Assembly: GCA_963851085.1 (NCBI GenBank)
Contig: CAWKNX010000008.1
Coordinates: forward strand, 1-64,000
From: DATFVJ01 sp963851085
Lineage (GTDB): Bacteria; Actinomycetota; Actinomycetes; Streptosporangiales; Streptosporangiaceae
Length of the DNA stretch: 64,000 nucleotides
Direction: 5' to 3'
Shown: piece after piece, positions 33,346 through 41,641 of the stretch
Layout: each line of letters begins with the position of its first letter
Position numbering within the stretch: the stretch's first letter is position 1
The notes under the pieces: model-generated
The model's input: the letters and a program-made list of their open reading frames with translations, nothing else
What the model was told of the DNA's origin: nothing
The model's database searches: none
Made by a program: the position numbers and the translations under genes

Positions 33346-33651
33346 GTGGCGTGCGCCGATCCTGCCCGCTCAGAGCACACCTGCCTGGGCGGGCCCAGGC
33401 AGATCCGCGCCGACCTCTGGCCGACCGCGCACCGGTTCCGTCCCGGTCACCGGATCCGCCTGCAGGTCTCCAGCGGCGCCCATCCGCGCTACGCGCGCAA
33501 CCCCGGCACGGGAGAACCGTTGGCCACGGCGAGTTCTCTCAGCGTGGCGGAACAGACCGTCCACTACGATCCCACGCGGCCGTCGGCGGTGCTGCTGCCG
33601 GTGGTGGACACCGGTGGTGGACGCCGGTCAGACGCGGTCGACCCCAACTGA
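33346..33651 (+). pseudogene. X-Pro dipeptidyl-peptidase/CocE hydrolase C-terminal remnant
   Basis: The frame codes for the C-terminal jelly-roll part of a CocE/NonD-type hydrolase: QIRADLWPTAHRFRPGHRIR, LQVSSGAHPRYARNPGTGEP and VHYDPTRPSAVLLPVV. The alpha/beta hydrolase domain that should precede it is absent; sequence upstream to 33140 is broken in all frames. A decayed gene. Confidence 0.7.
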
Positions 33652-33669
33652 AAGCAGTACGGTGGGGAT

Positions 33670-34056
33670 GTGGCGACTATCGACGACGTGGCCCTGATGG
33701 CCTTGGAGTTGCCCGAGGTCACAGAAGATGAACGTCACGGCAACCGGACGTGGTACGTCGCTCGTAAGGCGTTCGCGTGGGAACGGCCGTTCAGTAAGGC
33801 GGATCTAAAGCGGTTCGGCGACGAGATCCCGCCAGCTGGACCTATCCTGGCTGTTCACGTCGAGGATCTCGGCGAGAAGGAGGCTGTGCTCGCCGAGCAT
33901 CCTGGAACTTTTTTTACGATTCCGCACTTCGACGGATATTCTGCCGTTCTCATTCAGTTGCGGAAAGTCTCTGAGAAGGCGCTGCGAGATGTGATTACCG
34001 ACGGCTGGTTGGCATGCGCGCCGCCGAACCTCGCGGACCAATACCTCAAACGCTAG
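33670..34056 (+). CDS. MmcQ/YjbR family protein
   Basis: The 128-residue protein begins at GTG 33670 and matches the MmcQ/YjbR (double-wing CyaY-like) fold. Marks are MATIDDVALMALELPEV, HGNRTWYVARKAFAWER, FTIPHFDGYSAVLIQL and VITDGWLACAPPNLADQYL. These proteins may bind DNA or nucleotides, and their role is unknown. It is a single gene followed by the palindromic element at 34081. Confidence 0.88.
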   Translation: MATIDDVALMALELPEVTEDERHGNRTWYVARKAFAWERPFSKADLKRFGDEIPPAGPILAVHVEDLGEKEAVLAEHPGTFFTIPHFDGYSAVLIQLRKVSEKALRDVITDGWLACAPPNLADQYLKR

Positions 34057-34080
34057 GCGTTATTTCCGCACCCACGGCGG

Positions 34081-34139
34081 CTTCATGATCGCGGTAACTA
34101 TTCCGCACATACCGCCGAGAAGTTACCGCGATCATGAAG
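34081..34139. repeat. Dispersed long palindromic element, copy 1
   Basis: Perfect 19-bp inverted arms lie at 34081-34099 (cttcatgatcgcggtaact) and 34121-34139, enclosing a 21-nt loop. The same arms and loop start (attccgc) recur at 52489-52545. The element lies in intergenic DNA downstream of the MmcQ/YjbR gene. It resembles REP/MITE-type hairpin elements. Confidence 0.92.
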
Positions 34140-34299
34140 CCCGGCGCTGCCCGGGCCGCGGCCATCGCCCGGATCATGATCCATGGCCCGTTGGCGTCCA
34201 GCAACGGCTCTTCTGGCCGCCTTGCCCGCACCGGCTCGGTGGGGGAGTCTGATCACAACGGCGCCGGGGTGAGGCGACCGGCCAGATCTGGGAGGAATC

Positions 34300-34833
34300 G
34301 TGGCGGAAGCAGCGGGCAGAGAGTTCTGGCGTGACCTGAAGCCGATCGCGCAGGCGTTCCGGCCGGGTGCCGCGCCTGAGGCCTACATCGCGAACGCGGC
34401 CACCGATGACGAGCGTTTCTATGCGCCCCTGTCGGAAACGGTGAGCACCCGCCCGCTGTGGATCTCGCCAAGCCAGAACCGGTGGTGCGACGTCTTGAGG
34501 GCCACGGGCGCGGGCCTGGTGAACCGCCACTACCATCCGCAGCAGGTCTTCGCGTACACGATCTCCGGCAAGTGGGGCTACCTCGAGCATGACTGGGTCG
34601 CGACCGCCGGGGACTGGGTCTTTGAGGCACCGGGTGAGGCACACACTCTCGTGGCGTATGAGTCAGACGAACCGATGAAGGTGACCTTCAACGTGACCGG
34701 CCCGCTGCTCTGGCTCGACGAAAACGGCCAGGTCACCGGTCACTTCGATGTGTTCGACTACATCGCGCTGTGCAAGGACCATTACGACAAGGCCGGGATC
34801 GGCGCCGACTACGTCGAGCGGCTATTCCGCTGA
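34300..34833 (+). CDS. Cupin-fold protein, 2,4'-dihydroxyacetophenone dioxygenase-like
   Basis: The 177-residue protein starts at GTG 34300 with GGAGGAA directly upstream. The cupin core shows GAGLVNRHYHPQQVFAYTIS, with H-x-H metal ligands and a glutamine/glutamate position, then GDWVFEAPGEAHTLV with the third histidine. FNVTGPLLWLDENGQ fits the 2,4'-dihydroxyacetophenone dioxygenase family of mononuclear iron enzymes that cleave C-C bonds. The substrate here is unknown. The 3' end overlaps the convergent DHFR-like gene by 12 bp. Confidence 0.82.
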   Translation: MAEAAGREFWRDLKPIAQAFRPGAAPEAYIANAATDDERFYAPLSETVSTRPLWISPSQNRWCDVLRATGAGLVNRHYHPQQVFAYTISGKWGYLEHDWVATAGDWVFEAPGEAHTLVAYESDEPMKVTFNVTGPLLWLDENGQVTGHFDVFDYIALCKDHYDKAGIGADYVERLFR

Positions 34834-35421
34834 CCGGTCCGGGTGCTGGGATGGCGGGGACCAGTCCGCATCGCGCGCAGGCAAACCGCTCGCATGCCTG
34901 CTCAAGGCGTAGACGATCTCCACGGACCCGCCAGGAAGGGCGCGTTCACGCTCGAACGTCAGCCCGGCGTCGGGACTGAGCGGCGGCGTCAGCCGCATCC
35001 CGGCTCCGAACAGCAACGGCAGCACGATCAGTTCGAGCTTGTCGAGCGCTCCGAGGGCGCAGAAGGTCTCGATCGTGCGGGGGCCGCCGACGAGGTGGAC
35101 GTCGCGGCCCTGGTTGGCCGCCCGGAGCTTGTCCAGCAGTCGCGCCGGGTCGCTGTCGCTGACCACATGGTCGGGGGTGCCGGGCGGACGCTGTGAACCG
35201 AGCACGAACACGTTCAGGCCGGGCCACGGCCACCGATCGTTGGTGAGGGCGGGCTCGAACGTCGTGCGGCCCATCAGTGCCGCCTCACAGCCCTCGAGAA
35301 ACTCCGGCATGCCGTGGCTCTTGCCGGAGACGAAGGCCGGGTCGGCGGTCAGCGCCGGCCACCCGCCCGGGGTGGTCACGTAGCCGTCGGCACTCATGCT
35401 CATGCGGGCACGGATCTGCAT
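34822..35421 (-). CDS. Dihydrofolate reductase / RibD C-terminal family protein
   Basis: From ATG 35421 (AAGGAG nine bases upstream) the protein is 199 residues. It matches RibD-C/DHFR-like reductases: MSMSADGYVTTPGGWPAL, ALMGRTTFEPAL, VFVLGSQRPPG, VHLVGGPRTIETFCALGALD and IVLPLLFGAGMRL. Such stand-alone proteins bind NADPH and have unknown substrates. It is divergent from the lanthipeptide operon and may share its regulatory region. Confidence 0.87.
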   Translation of the reverse strand: MQIRARMSMSADGYVTTPGGWPALTADPAFVSGKSHGMPEFLEGCEAALMGRTTFEPALTNDRWPWPGLNVFVLGSQRPPGTPDHVVSDSDPARLLDKLRAANQGRDVHLVGGPRTIETFCALGALDKLELIVLPLLFGAGMRLTPPLSPDAGLTFERERALPGGSVEIVYALSRHASGLPARDADWSPPSQHPDRSAE

Positions 35422-35649
35422 CTGCTGGCTCCTTTCCGTAGTCGGTCGTTTTGCCTTCCTGCCTGAGGTCGGAGCAGATCTCCCCGGCTCTACATCGCGC
35501 GGGCGGTCGGCCGGAAATGTCCGGCGGTAACGGTTCAATATCTGGCGCCGTCCCGGCATCAGGCGGTTCCCCGGGTGCGCCTCCGTCACCGTGAGAGCAA
35601 TCCGTCACCGGCCGCCGCCACGACGCCCAGAACCGCGCAGCCTGGTGCC

Positions 35650-35702
35650 GTTTCAGCGGCGTTTCAGGCCCGTTTCAGGCCCGTTCCAGCCCGCCGTAGC
35701 AC
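35650..35702 (+). promoter_or_regulatory. Four heptamer direct repeats with 11-bp period and -10-like box (SARP/AfsR- or PhoP-type operator)
   Basis: GTTTCAG occurs at 35650-35656, 35661-35667 and 35672-35678, and GTTCCAG at 35683-35689, each exactly 11 bp from the last. Seven bases after the last lies TAGCAC (35697-35702), a plausible -10 hexamer, about 75 bp before the first lan start codon. SARP activators bind heptamers repeated every 11 bp with the last about 8 bp from -10; PhoP and AfsR boxes are also 11-bp direct repeats. There is no -35 box of the usual kind, as expected for activator-dependent promoters. Confidence 0.6.
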
Positions 35703-35776
35703 AGTGCAGTCACGGAGCGAACGGGGCCACTGCCCCCGGAGCAACGCAAGCGATCATCTCACCTTTGGGGGACGTC

Positions 35777-36712
35777 ATGGCGCGGGGAACGGCACGACGG
35801 GCCGAGACCGACCTCGCGCCGGGCACGCACGACGACGAGCTGAGGGCACTGCTCGCCCCGGTTCTCGGTGGCCAGGTCGAGGCATTCCTGGCCGGTGGTC
35901 TGGCCGCGGTCGCCGCTGACCGCGATCACCGCTGGGTACAGGTGGGGCTCGCACTGCGGCCGGTTTCCCGTGCGGCGTTCCACTGGCTCGGCGAGTTCTC
36001 CGCGGCGCTGCTCGACGATCCCGCGGTGACCAACTTCTTCTTCATGCGGAAGCCGCCGGGGTTCCGGGTGCGATTCGAGACGACGCCGGAACGGCGGTCG
36101 TGGCTGGAGCACGAGCTGCATACCTCCCTGGGCCGGACACGGCTGCGGGTCGAGCGGGTCATGCCCGGGGTCTATGAGCCCGAGGAGCTGTTGTTCGGCG
36201 GGCCGGCCTCGATGCCATTCGTTCATCGGATCTTCACCGTCGACTCGCGTGCCTGGCTGGCCTTTCACCGCCTGGAGACGTCCACTCCGGCGTGGGCGTT
36301 CTCGCTGGCGTTGCTGCGCCAGATCCTCGACGGCGTCGGCGTCGCCGGTTGGGAGGACCTCGGGGTCTGGGAGCGGATCCGCAGCCGGACCGGCCGAACA
36401 CTCCCACCGGGAATGAACATCGGCAGGATCGCCGCCGCGTGCGCCGGTATCCGGACCACCTGGTCCGACCCTTCGCGGCTGGAGGCGAACCTGCCGGTGC
36501 CGGTGGCCGCGCTGGTCGACGAGTGGGGACCGAGGCTCCGCGCCGCCGGCGCGGACTGGCGGAGCGGCTATTTCGACACCAGCGGCGCGCTGATCGGCCC
36601 ACGCGAAGGCATGGCATTCGTGACGATCTTCCACTGGAACCGTGGCGGTGTCTCCGCCGGGATCCAGTCGCTGCTCGCCACCGCCCTGGCCGACCGGTCG
36701 GCACGGCCGTGA
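35777..36712 (+). CDS. Lantibiotic dehydratase C-terminal (glutamate-elimination) domain protein, split LanB
   Basis: From ATG 35777 (GGGGGA upstream) the protein is 311 residues. It matches the thiopeptide-type/SpaB-C domain: RDHRWVQVGLALRPVSRAAFHWL at the start, FFFMRKPPGFRVRFETT, the MPGVYEPEELLFGG strand, and LALLRQILDG. In class I lanthipeptide and thiopeptide pathways this domain removes glutamate from glutamylated Ser/Thr to give dehydroalanine or dehydrobutyrine. It is usually the C-terminal third of LanB; here it is a separate gene placed before its partner, with a 4-bp GTGA overlap. It must act with the next protein on the precursor. Confidence 0.9.
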   Translation: MARGTARRAETDLAPGTHDDELRALLAPVLGGQVEAFLAGGLAAVAADRDHRWVQVGLALRPVSRAAFHWLGEFSAALLDDPAVTNFFFMRKPPGFRVRFETTPERRSWLEHELHTSLGRTRLRVERVMPGVYEPEELLFGGPASMPFVHRIFTVDSRAWLAFHRLETSTPAWAFSLALLRQILDGVGVAGWEDLGVWERIRSRTGRTLPPGMNIGRIAAACAGIRTTWSDPSRLEANLPVPVAALVDEWGPRLRAAGADWRSGYFDTSGALIGPREGMAFVTIFHWNRGGVSAGIQSLLATALADRSARP

Positions 36713-39318
36713 CGGGCGTCGACGTGTCGCCGGCGATCGGCTCCGGCGGGCTCCTGCGGGTGGCGGCGCTACCGGTGTCGACCTGGCTCGCCGGGGGTTC
36801 TCCAGGACTCCTCGACCGCCTGCGTGTTCTCGACGAGGCCGCCGCGGCGTACCGGGCCCGTGCCCGCGACGTGGCCGAGGAGATCGGAGTGCGCCTGGTG
36901 CCGCATCCAGCCGTCGACGGCGCTGGCCGGGCGCGGGTGCTCCGGGTCAGGCGGTGGCTGCACAACGGGTCGACGACGACACCGGCCGCCGACGCCGCGG
37001 ACGTGGCCGGACTGGCCGAGCTTGTGCTGCCCGGCGACCGCCTCGCCGCGAACCTGCGCGACGTGATCGCGGCTGCCGGAGCGCTGCGCTCGCTCCGGCA
37101 CGAGCTCGGGGAAGCGATCCTCGCCGAGGAGGAGCGGCTGCTGGCCATGCCGTGGCGCCTCCTGCACGAGAGCGCGGCCGGCAGGCAAGCGGCACGCGCG
37201 GGTGACCTCGCCCTGTACGACGACATCGCCCGCCGGGTGGCCGCGGGTGAACCGTGGACGAGCAAGCGCATGCGGCAGCGCAGCGACTACCTGTGGCGGA
37301 TGATCACCCGTGGCACAACGCGCGCCACGCCGCGAGGGTGGCTCGCCCATGTCGCGCTGCTGCCGGTCGTCGAGATCCACGGCTGGAGCGGCCCCGGCGT
37401 CCTGCGGGTCTGTGACGACGCTGCCACTGACGTCGCGGAGAACCTGGACCTGCGGCGCGCCGTTCACGGGACGGCGCAGACACTGCTCGGTGACCCGTCG
37501 GTCGAGGTTGCCCTCGCACCGCTGAGCCGGCTCGAGCCGGACCAGCTCATCGTCTGGACCCTCGACGGTGAGGATCGCACCCGGCTGATCCAGACCCGGC
37601 TGCGGCGGTCACCCGCGCTGAACGCGGTCATCACGGCGCTGGCGGGTGGGACGCGGCGGGTGGACCGGGTGCTGGATGCCCTCACCGCGCAGGGCTTCGC
37701 CGGCCGCCCGGCGCTGACCGGCCTGCTGGCGCATCTCGCCCGGCAGCAGGCACTGCAGGTGAGCGTTCCACCGCGACACCAGCTCAGCAGGTGGTGTCCC
37801 GTTCGCGCGGTGGCGCCTGCCACCACGACCGGCGCCGGAGGCGGCGCCGCCTCCGGCGGTGCCGTCTGCGCGGGCGGCGGCGGCGCGCGGGTCGCGGCCG
37901 ACGGCTTCGTCGACGTCTACCGGCGGGCAGGCACCGGTATCGCGAGGTCGCACGCCCACCGGTTGGGCGTGCTCGCCCGGCTGGCGTTGCGGGTCGCGGA
38001 GCTTATCCATGCCGACGGCCAGGGCGTCCCGCGCGTGCTGTCAGACAGACTCGGCGCGCAGCCGAGACGCGTACTGGACATCGCGGCCGAGTGCCTGGAC
38101 GCCCTGAGCGCGAACCCGCCCGGCCGGCTGCGGCTGCACGAATGGCCCCCGGTCCAGCGGCCGGAGTCCGGGTACGCCGGGCTCGTCCGCTCGCTCGCGG
38201 AGCGCATGGACGGCGCGGACAGCGTCGATCTCGGCGACGAGGACCTCGACGCGGTCGGGGCACCGTGCCCCGATGTCGACTGGCCCCTCGACTGCCTGCT
38301 GCGGCCGATCCGCGGCGCGACCGGCGAACTCGCCGTACTCGACCAGTTCATTCCCGCCGGCGTGTACGACGCGCGGTTCGCGCCCGCCCTGACGGATCTG
38401 GACGGCGAGCCGCCGCAGGTCCGCGCGTACCGGGAGTTCCTGACCCGGCTCGGCGAAGCGGCCGGAATGCGCTTCGTCGAGATCCTCGCGCCACCGCTGA
38501 GCACGCAGGCGGCGAACGCCGTCCGCCGTCCCAGGTATACCGAGCTGTGGACCGGCGATCCCGATCGCTCGGGCTACCTGCGGGACGGCCACTCGCGCTA
38601 CCTGCCGCTGTCGCAGATCACGCTGCGGACCGACGCGGGACGCGTCGTCGCGGAGGCGTGTGGCGAGCCGATCTGGCCGATCCTGCACACGACGCGGATC
38701 GCCGTCCCGCCCTGGGACATGATCGTCGCGCTATTGCTGCTCGCCTCGCCCCAGCCATCCCGCGCCCGGTGGCGGGCCCCATCGCACTCGCTCCGGGCCT
38801 GGCCGGAGCGGGATTTCGTGCCCAGGATCACGGTGGGCGGCGGACTGGTCCTGAGCCCAGCACAGTGGCGGCTCGACCGGTCCGAGTTCTGGCGTCCAGG
38901 CGACCACCTCGCGGACCGGCTGGCCGCGCTCGACCGGCTCAGGCGCAGGCGCCGGATTCCGCGCCTGGTCAGTGTGGCCGTGCACGCGGACGGCGAGCCA
39001 CTGGCAGTCGACCTGTCCAGCCTGCACGGCCTGCGTGCCCTCGAACGCCTCGTCCACCGCGGCGCGAGCGCCCTGCTGATGGCCGAGCTGTTCGCCGAGC
39101 CCGACCGGCTGGCCGTCCACGACGAAGCCGACGCGGGCGGCGGACCGAGCGTAGCCGAACTGCTGCTCCGCCTGCCCGTCGACGCGTCACCCCGAGCCCT
39201 GGCGCGCTGCTGCGCGCAACGGGCCCACCGACCTCACGGCCACGTGGCCGTGAGCACGACCGCGGATCCAGCCGAGGACCGCGGACACCTCACACCATCA
39301 CGAAGGAGACGGCCATGA
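36709..39318 (+). CDS. Lantibiotic dehydratase N-terminal (glutamyl-transfer) domain protein, split LanB
   Basis: GTG 36709 overlaps the previous stop. The 869-residue protein matches the LanB glutamylation domain: LYDDIARRVAAGEPWTSKRMR, LWRMITRGTTRATPRGWLAHV (the R-x-T-P-R/F-G motif), then RYTELWTGDPDRSGYLRDGHSRYLP-type and RDFVPRITVGGGLVLSPAQWRL regions, while the elimination domain is absent. It should transfer glutamate from Glu-tRNA to Ser/Thr of the precursor. A Gly/Ala-rich linker (TTGAGGGAASGGAVCAGGGG) interrupts it near residue 375. The last codons overlap the precursor ATG by 4 bp, so precursor and LanB are translationally coupled. Confidence 0.9.
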   Translation: MTGVDVSPAIGSGGLLRVAALPVSTWLAGGSPGLLDRLRVLDEAAAAYRARARDVAEEIGVRLVPHPAVDGAGRARVLRVRRWLHNGSTTTPAADAADVAGLAELVLPGDRLAANLRDVIAAAGALRSLRHELGEAILAEEERLLAMPWRLLHESAAGRQAARAGDLALYDDIARRVAAGEPWTSKRMRQRSDYLWRMITRGTTRATPRGWLAHVALLPVVEIHGWSGPGVLRVCDDAATDVAENLDLRRAVHGTAQTLLGDPSVEVALAPLSRLEPDQLIVWTLDGEDRTRLIQTRLRRSPALNAVITALAGGTRRVDRVLDALTAQGFAGRPALTGLLAHLARQQALQVSVPPRHQLSRWCPVRAVAPATTTGAGGGAASGGAVCAGGGGARVAADGFVDVYRRAGTGIARSHAHRLGVLARLALRVAELIHADGQGVPRVLSDRLGAQPRRVLDIAAECLDALSANPPGRLRLHEWPPVQRPESGYAGLVRSLAERMDGADSVDLGDEDLDAVGAPCPDVDWPLDCLLRPIRGATGELAVLDQFIPAGVYDARFAPALTDLDGEPPQVRAYREFLTRLGEAAGMRFVEILAPPLSTQAANAVRRPRYTELWTGDPDRSGYLRDGHSRYLPLSQITLRTDAGRVVAEACGEPIWPILHTTRIAVPPWDMIVALLLLASPQPSRARWRAPSHSLRAWPERDFVPRITVGGGLVLSPAQWRLDRSEFWRPGDHLADRLAALDRLRRRRRIPRLVSVAVHADGEPLAVDLSSLHGLRALERLVHRGASALLMAELFAEPDRLAVHDEADAGGGPSVAELLLRLPVDASPRALARCCAQRAHRPHGHVAVSTTADPAEDRGHLTPSRRRRP

Positions 39319-39482
39319 GCCAGCTTCCCTACGCGCCCGCGGGCGACGACCTCGACAGCCTGATCAGCGAACTGGAGACGGAATTCACCCAGATTCGGGA
39401 GTTCGCCCCCAGTTCCGGCCCGGCCGGCCGCAGCCAAGCGCTGGCCACGACCTATTTCATGGGCTGCTGCGTCACCGACTGA
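39315..39482 (+). CDS. Lanthipeptide precursor peptide (putative LanA)
   Basis: A 55-residue peptide has GAAGGAG nine bases upstream of its ATG, which overlaps the LanB stop. The acidic, helix-prone leader includes DDLDSLISELETEFTQIREF. The C-terminal part reads APSSGPAGRS then QALATTYFMGCCVTD. Candidate dehydration sites are S33, S34, S40, T45, T46 and T54; thiols are C51 and C52, the only cysteines. Up to two lanthionine or methyllanthionine rings can form, most simply from the T45/T46 and C51/C52 pairs. The position between LanB and LanC is typical of a precursor. The leader does not show the F-N-L-D or F-x-L-D box of nisin- or FxLD-type leaders that I know, so the family may be distinct. 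The leader cleavage site and protease are not evident. Confidence 0.82.
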   Translation: MSQLPYAPAGDDLDSLISELETEFTQIREFAPSSGPAGRSQALATTYFMGCCVTD

Positions 39483-39495
39483 TCCTGCTGGCCGC

Positions 39496-39524
39496 GGGGG
39501 TGCGCCGGTCGTCGGCGCACCCCC
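39496..39524 (+). terminator. Strong hairpin between precursor and LanC genes
   Basis: A perfect 12-bp stem (39496-39507 with 39513-39524, gggggtgcgccg) closes a 5-nt loop, 13 bases after the precursor stop. There is no U-tract. In RiPP operons such hairpins give partial termination or 3' protection, so that precursor mRNA exceeds downstream mRNA. Confidence 0.75.
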
Positions 39525-39548
39525 ACCCCGTGGAAGGCGATCCCGCCC

Positions 39549-40766
39549 GTGCTCACCGCCGCGCCGACCGAGCAACTGGCCACGGCCGTCCTCGCCGGCT
39601 TCGCCGCGCCCGCCTCCCGTCAGGAGCCAGAGCCCGCCGTGGACTGGGGAGTCCCGCTGCTGGCACACCTGCTCGCCCAGGCCACCGACCAGGAACCCAT
39701 CGCCAGGAGCGCGGCGCTCGCGTGGGTCAGGCGGCACGCCCGTGCCACCGGATCCCCCGGGCTCTTCGGCGCCAGCCTTGCCGGGCACACGGTGGGGCTG
39801 GGACACGCCGCCGGCCTCGAACCCCGCCTGGAGTCCCTTGCCCGGTTGGCCGCCGACCGCCTCACCGAATCGAGCACCCGGACCAAACACAGCCAGGCGG
39901 GTCCGGCCAGCGACGACTACGACCTGATCGGTGGCCCCGCGGGCGTCGCCCTGGCCCTGGCGTCGCTGCCCTGGTCAGGGCCGCAGCACCTCGCGCCGCT
40001 CGTCCGGCACCTCGCCCGGCTCTGTGACGCGGACGACCTCGCCCGGCTTCGTATCCGCAGCGATGGCGGCATACCGGAGAACGCGTGGTACCTCGACCGG
40101 ATCAACCTCGGCCTCGGCCACGGAATCCCGGGCGTCCTCGCGGCCCTGCTCGCGGCGTGGCCAATGCTGACCGGCACCGATCGCGAACTCGCGGCCGGGG
40201 CCGTCCGCAGGACCGCGGCCTACCTCGTGCGTCACGCCCGCCCCGACAGCCGCGGCGTGATGAGCTGGCCCTTCGTCACCCCCCAGGACGTCCCGCCGGT
40301 CCCCAGCCGCGGCCGGTCGACGTTCCGGCCGCCCGCCGAGGCGCCGCTGCATCGGCAGGCATGGTGCTACGGCACCCCGGGCATCGCCTGGCAACTCGCC
40401 GAGGCAGGCCGGCTGCACCAGGACCCGTGCCTGAGTGACTTCGGCATGGCCGCCATGGCCTCCCTCGCCGAGGCGTGGGAGGACGACTTCTACCTGGACG
40501 ACGATCTGCGTGGCCGGCTGGGCTTCTGCCACGGTGCCGCGGGCGTGCTCGCGATCGCCGACGCCTTCGCCCTGCACACCGGCCTGGAACCCGCCCGGCG
40601 CCTGGCCGGACACCTGGCCGCGTTCATCATCGAACGCCTGGACGGCGTCGCGCAACGCGCGAAACTGGACCTCACGGTACTCGACGGCGCCTCGGGCATC
40701 CTGGCCGTACTCCTGTCCCGCGAACCGGCCCGACGCGGCTGGTTGCGCACCGTCGGCCTACGGTAG
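39549..40766 (+). CDS. Lanthionine synthetase C family protein (LanC cyclase)
   Basis: The protein is 405 residues from GTG 39549. LanC signatures are present: LIGGPAGVALALASL, LGLGHGIPGVLAALL, AWCYGTPGIAWQLAEAG with zinc ligand C273, and LGFCHGAAGVLAIAD with ligands C327 and H328, the classical Cys, Cys-His site. It should catalyse addition of C51 and C52 of the precursor to dehydroamino acids. It lies 66 bp after the precursor gene, separated by the hairpin. It differs from the orphan LanC-like protein at 9 kb, which has a CCG site. Confidence 0.93.
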   Translation: MLTAAPTEQLATAVLAGFAAPASRQEPEPAVDWGVPLLAHLLAQATDQEPIARSAALAWVRRHARATGSPGLFGASLAGHTVGLGHAAGLEPRLESLARLAADRLTESSTRTKHSQAGPASDDYDLIGGPAGVALALASLPWSGPQHLAPLVRHLARLCDADDLARLRIRSDGGIPENAWYLDRINLGLGHGIPGVLAALLAAWPMLTGTDRELAAGAVRRTAAYLVRHARPDSRGVMSWPFVTPQDVPPVPSRGRSTFRPPAEAPLHRQAWCYGTPGIAWQLAEAGRLHQDPCLSDFGMAAMASLAEAWEDDFYLDDDLRGRLGFCHGAAGVLAIADAFALHTGLEPARRLAGHLAAFIIERLDGVAQRAKLDLTVLDGASGILAVLLSREPARRGWLRTVGLR

Positions 40767-40880
40767 CCAGGTCAGCCGCGCCTCCCGCGCGGAGCACCTC
40801 ACCCTCCAGCGGGAGGCGTCGCTCGCCGTTTCGTGGTGCGCCCCGGCGGCCGTGCCTTGTGCTTAGCGGAGATCGCCGCG

Positions 40881-41618
40881 ATGATGCCAGTAACGGCGAC
40901 GCCAGGGACTATGTACATCAACGTCACAACCAGGGTCGGCCCTACCGCGGGCGGCCTGCATGCCTGGCTGGTCGCGGGCCGGGGGGCTGCACCGGGCCTG
41001 GCGCACGGTCGCGGCCTCGCCTTCGCCACCCTGGCCTGCTGGCTGATCGCCGAGAGCCTGGGTGCCTACATGCTCGGCCGCTGGGTCGCCAGCGGCGGCC
41101 CGCGCCAGCCGCGCGGCCGGCCGGGCCGGGTGTCTTTGCCGGTGGTCTTCGGGCACGCGGGACTGGCTTTCACCGGGTTCGCCGGCTGGGTCAGCTTCCT
41201 GGTGACGGGCACGGCAGCAGTGGCCTGGGTGGCGATCGGTTTCCTTGCGCTGGCGATCGGCCTCGGCATTTCGACCGTTACCGTATGGACTCCCTATCCT
41301 GCTCGCCGCGCTGGAGCCGAGGACGACTCATTCGGCCACGGTAGCGGCAGCGGCGCTCCCGCAGCGCCCCCAGGCCCCGCGCACAGTGACGGGATGCTGG
41401 CCGGTTCGTTCACCGACGAGAGGCTGGCCCTCGTCCTGTCCGACGAGGCGCTCACGAGCAGGCTCGTCGACGACCTGCTGGCCAGGATGCTTGCCGAGCC
41501 CCCACCTGTGCGCCGCCGGTCGACATGGAACCTGGCGCCGCTCGTCCCGGCCGTGCATGGCGTTTTCGCCATCGCTACCTTCCTGCTCGCGACCCTCGCC
41601 GCAATCGTCGCGAGGTGA
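40881..41618 (+). CDS. Multi-pass membrane protein downstream of the lanthipeptide genes
   Basis: From ATG 40881 (CGGAGA upstream) the protein is 245 residues. About four hydrophobic segments are visible: FATLACWLIAESLGAYMLG, VFGHAGLAFTGFAGWVSFLV, VAWVAIGFLALAIGLGIS and the C-terminal VHGVFAIATFLLATLAAIVA. A polar, acidic linker of about 85 residues separates the last two. No family is recognised. Its place after lanC makes an immunity or accessory export role possible, but no transporter ATPase or protease gene is present nearby. An unrelated gene is equally possible. Confidence 0.6.
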   Translation: MMPVTATPGTMYINVTTRVGPTAGGLHAWLVAGRGAAPGLAHGRGLAFATLACWLIAESLGAYMLGRWVASGGPRQPRGRPGRVSLPVVFGHAGLAFTGFAGWVSFLVTGTAAVAWVAIGFLALAIGLGISTVTVWTPYPARRAGAEDDSFGHGSGSGAPAAPPGPAHSDGMLAGSFTDERLALVLSDEALTSRLVDDLLARMLAEPPPVRRRSTWNLAPLVPAVHGVFAIATFLLATLAAIVAR

Positions 41619-41641
41619 CCACTCCGCATGCGGTGCCTGGC

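Noticed and set aside
40799..41029. - strand frame with a hydrophobic segment overlapping the membrane protein gene
   Set aside because: The + strand frame is longer, has several transmembrane segments and a ribosome site.
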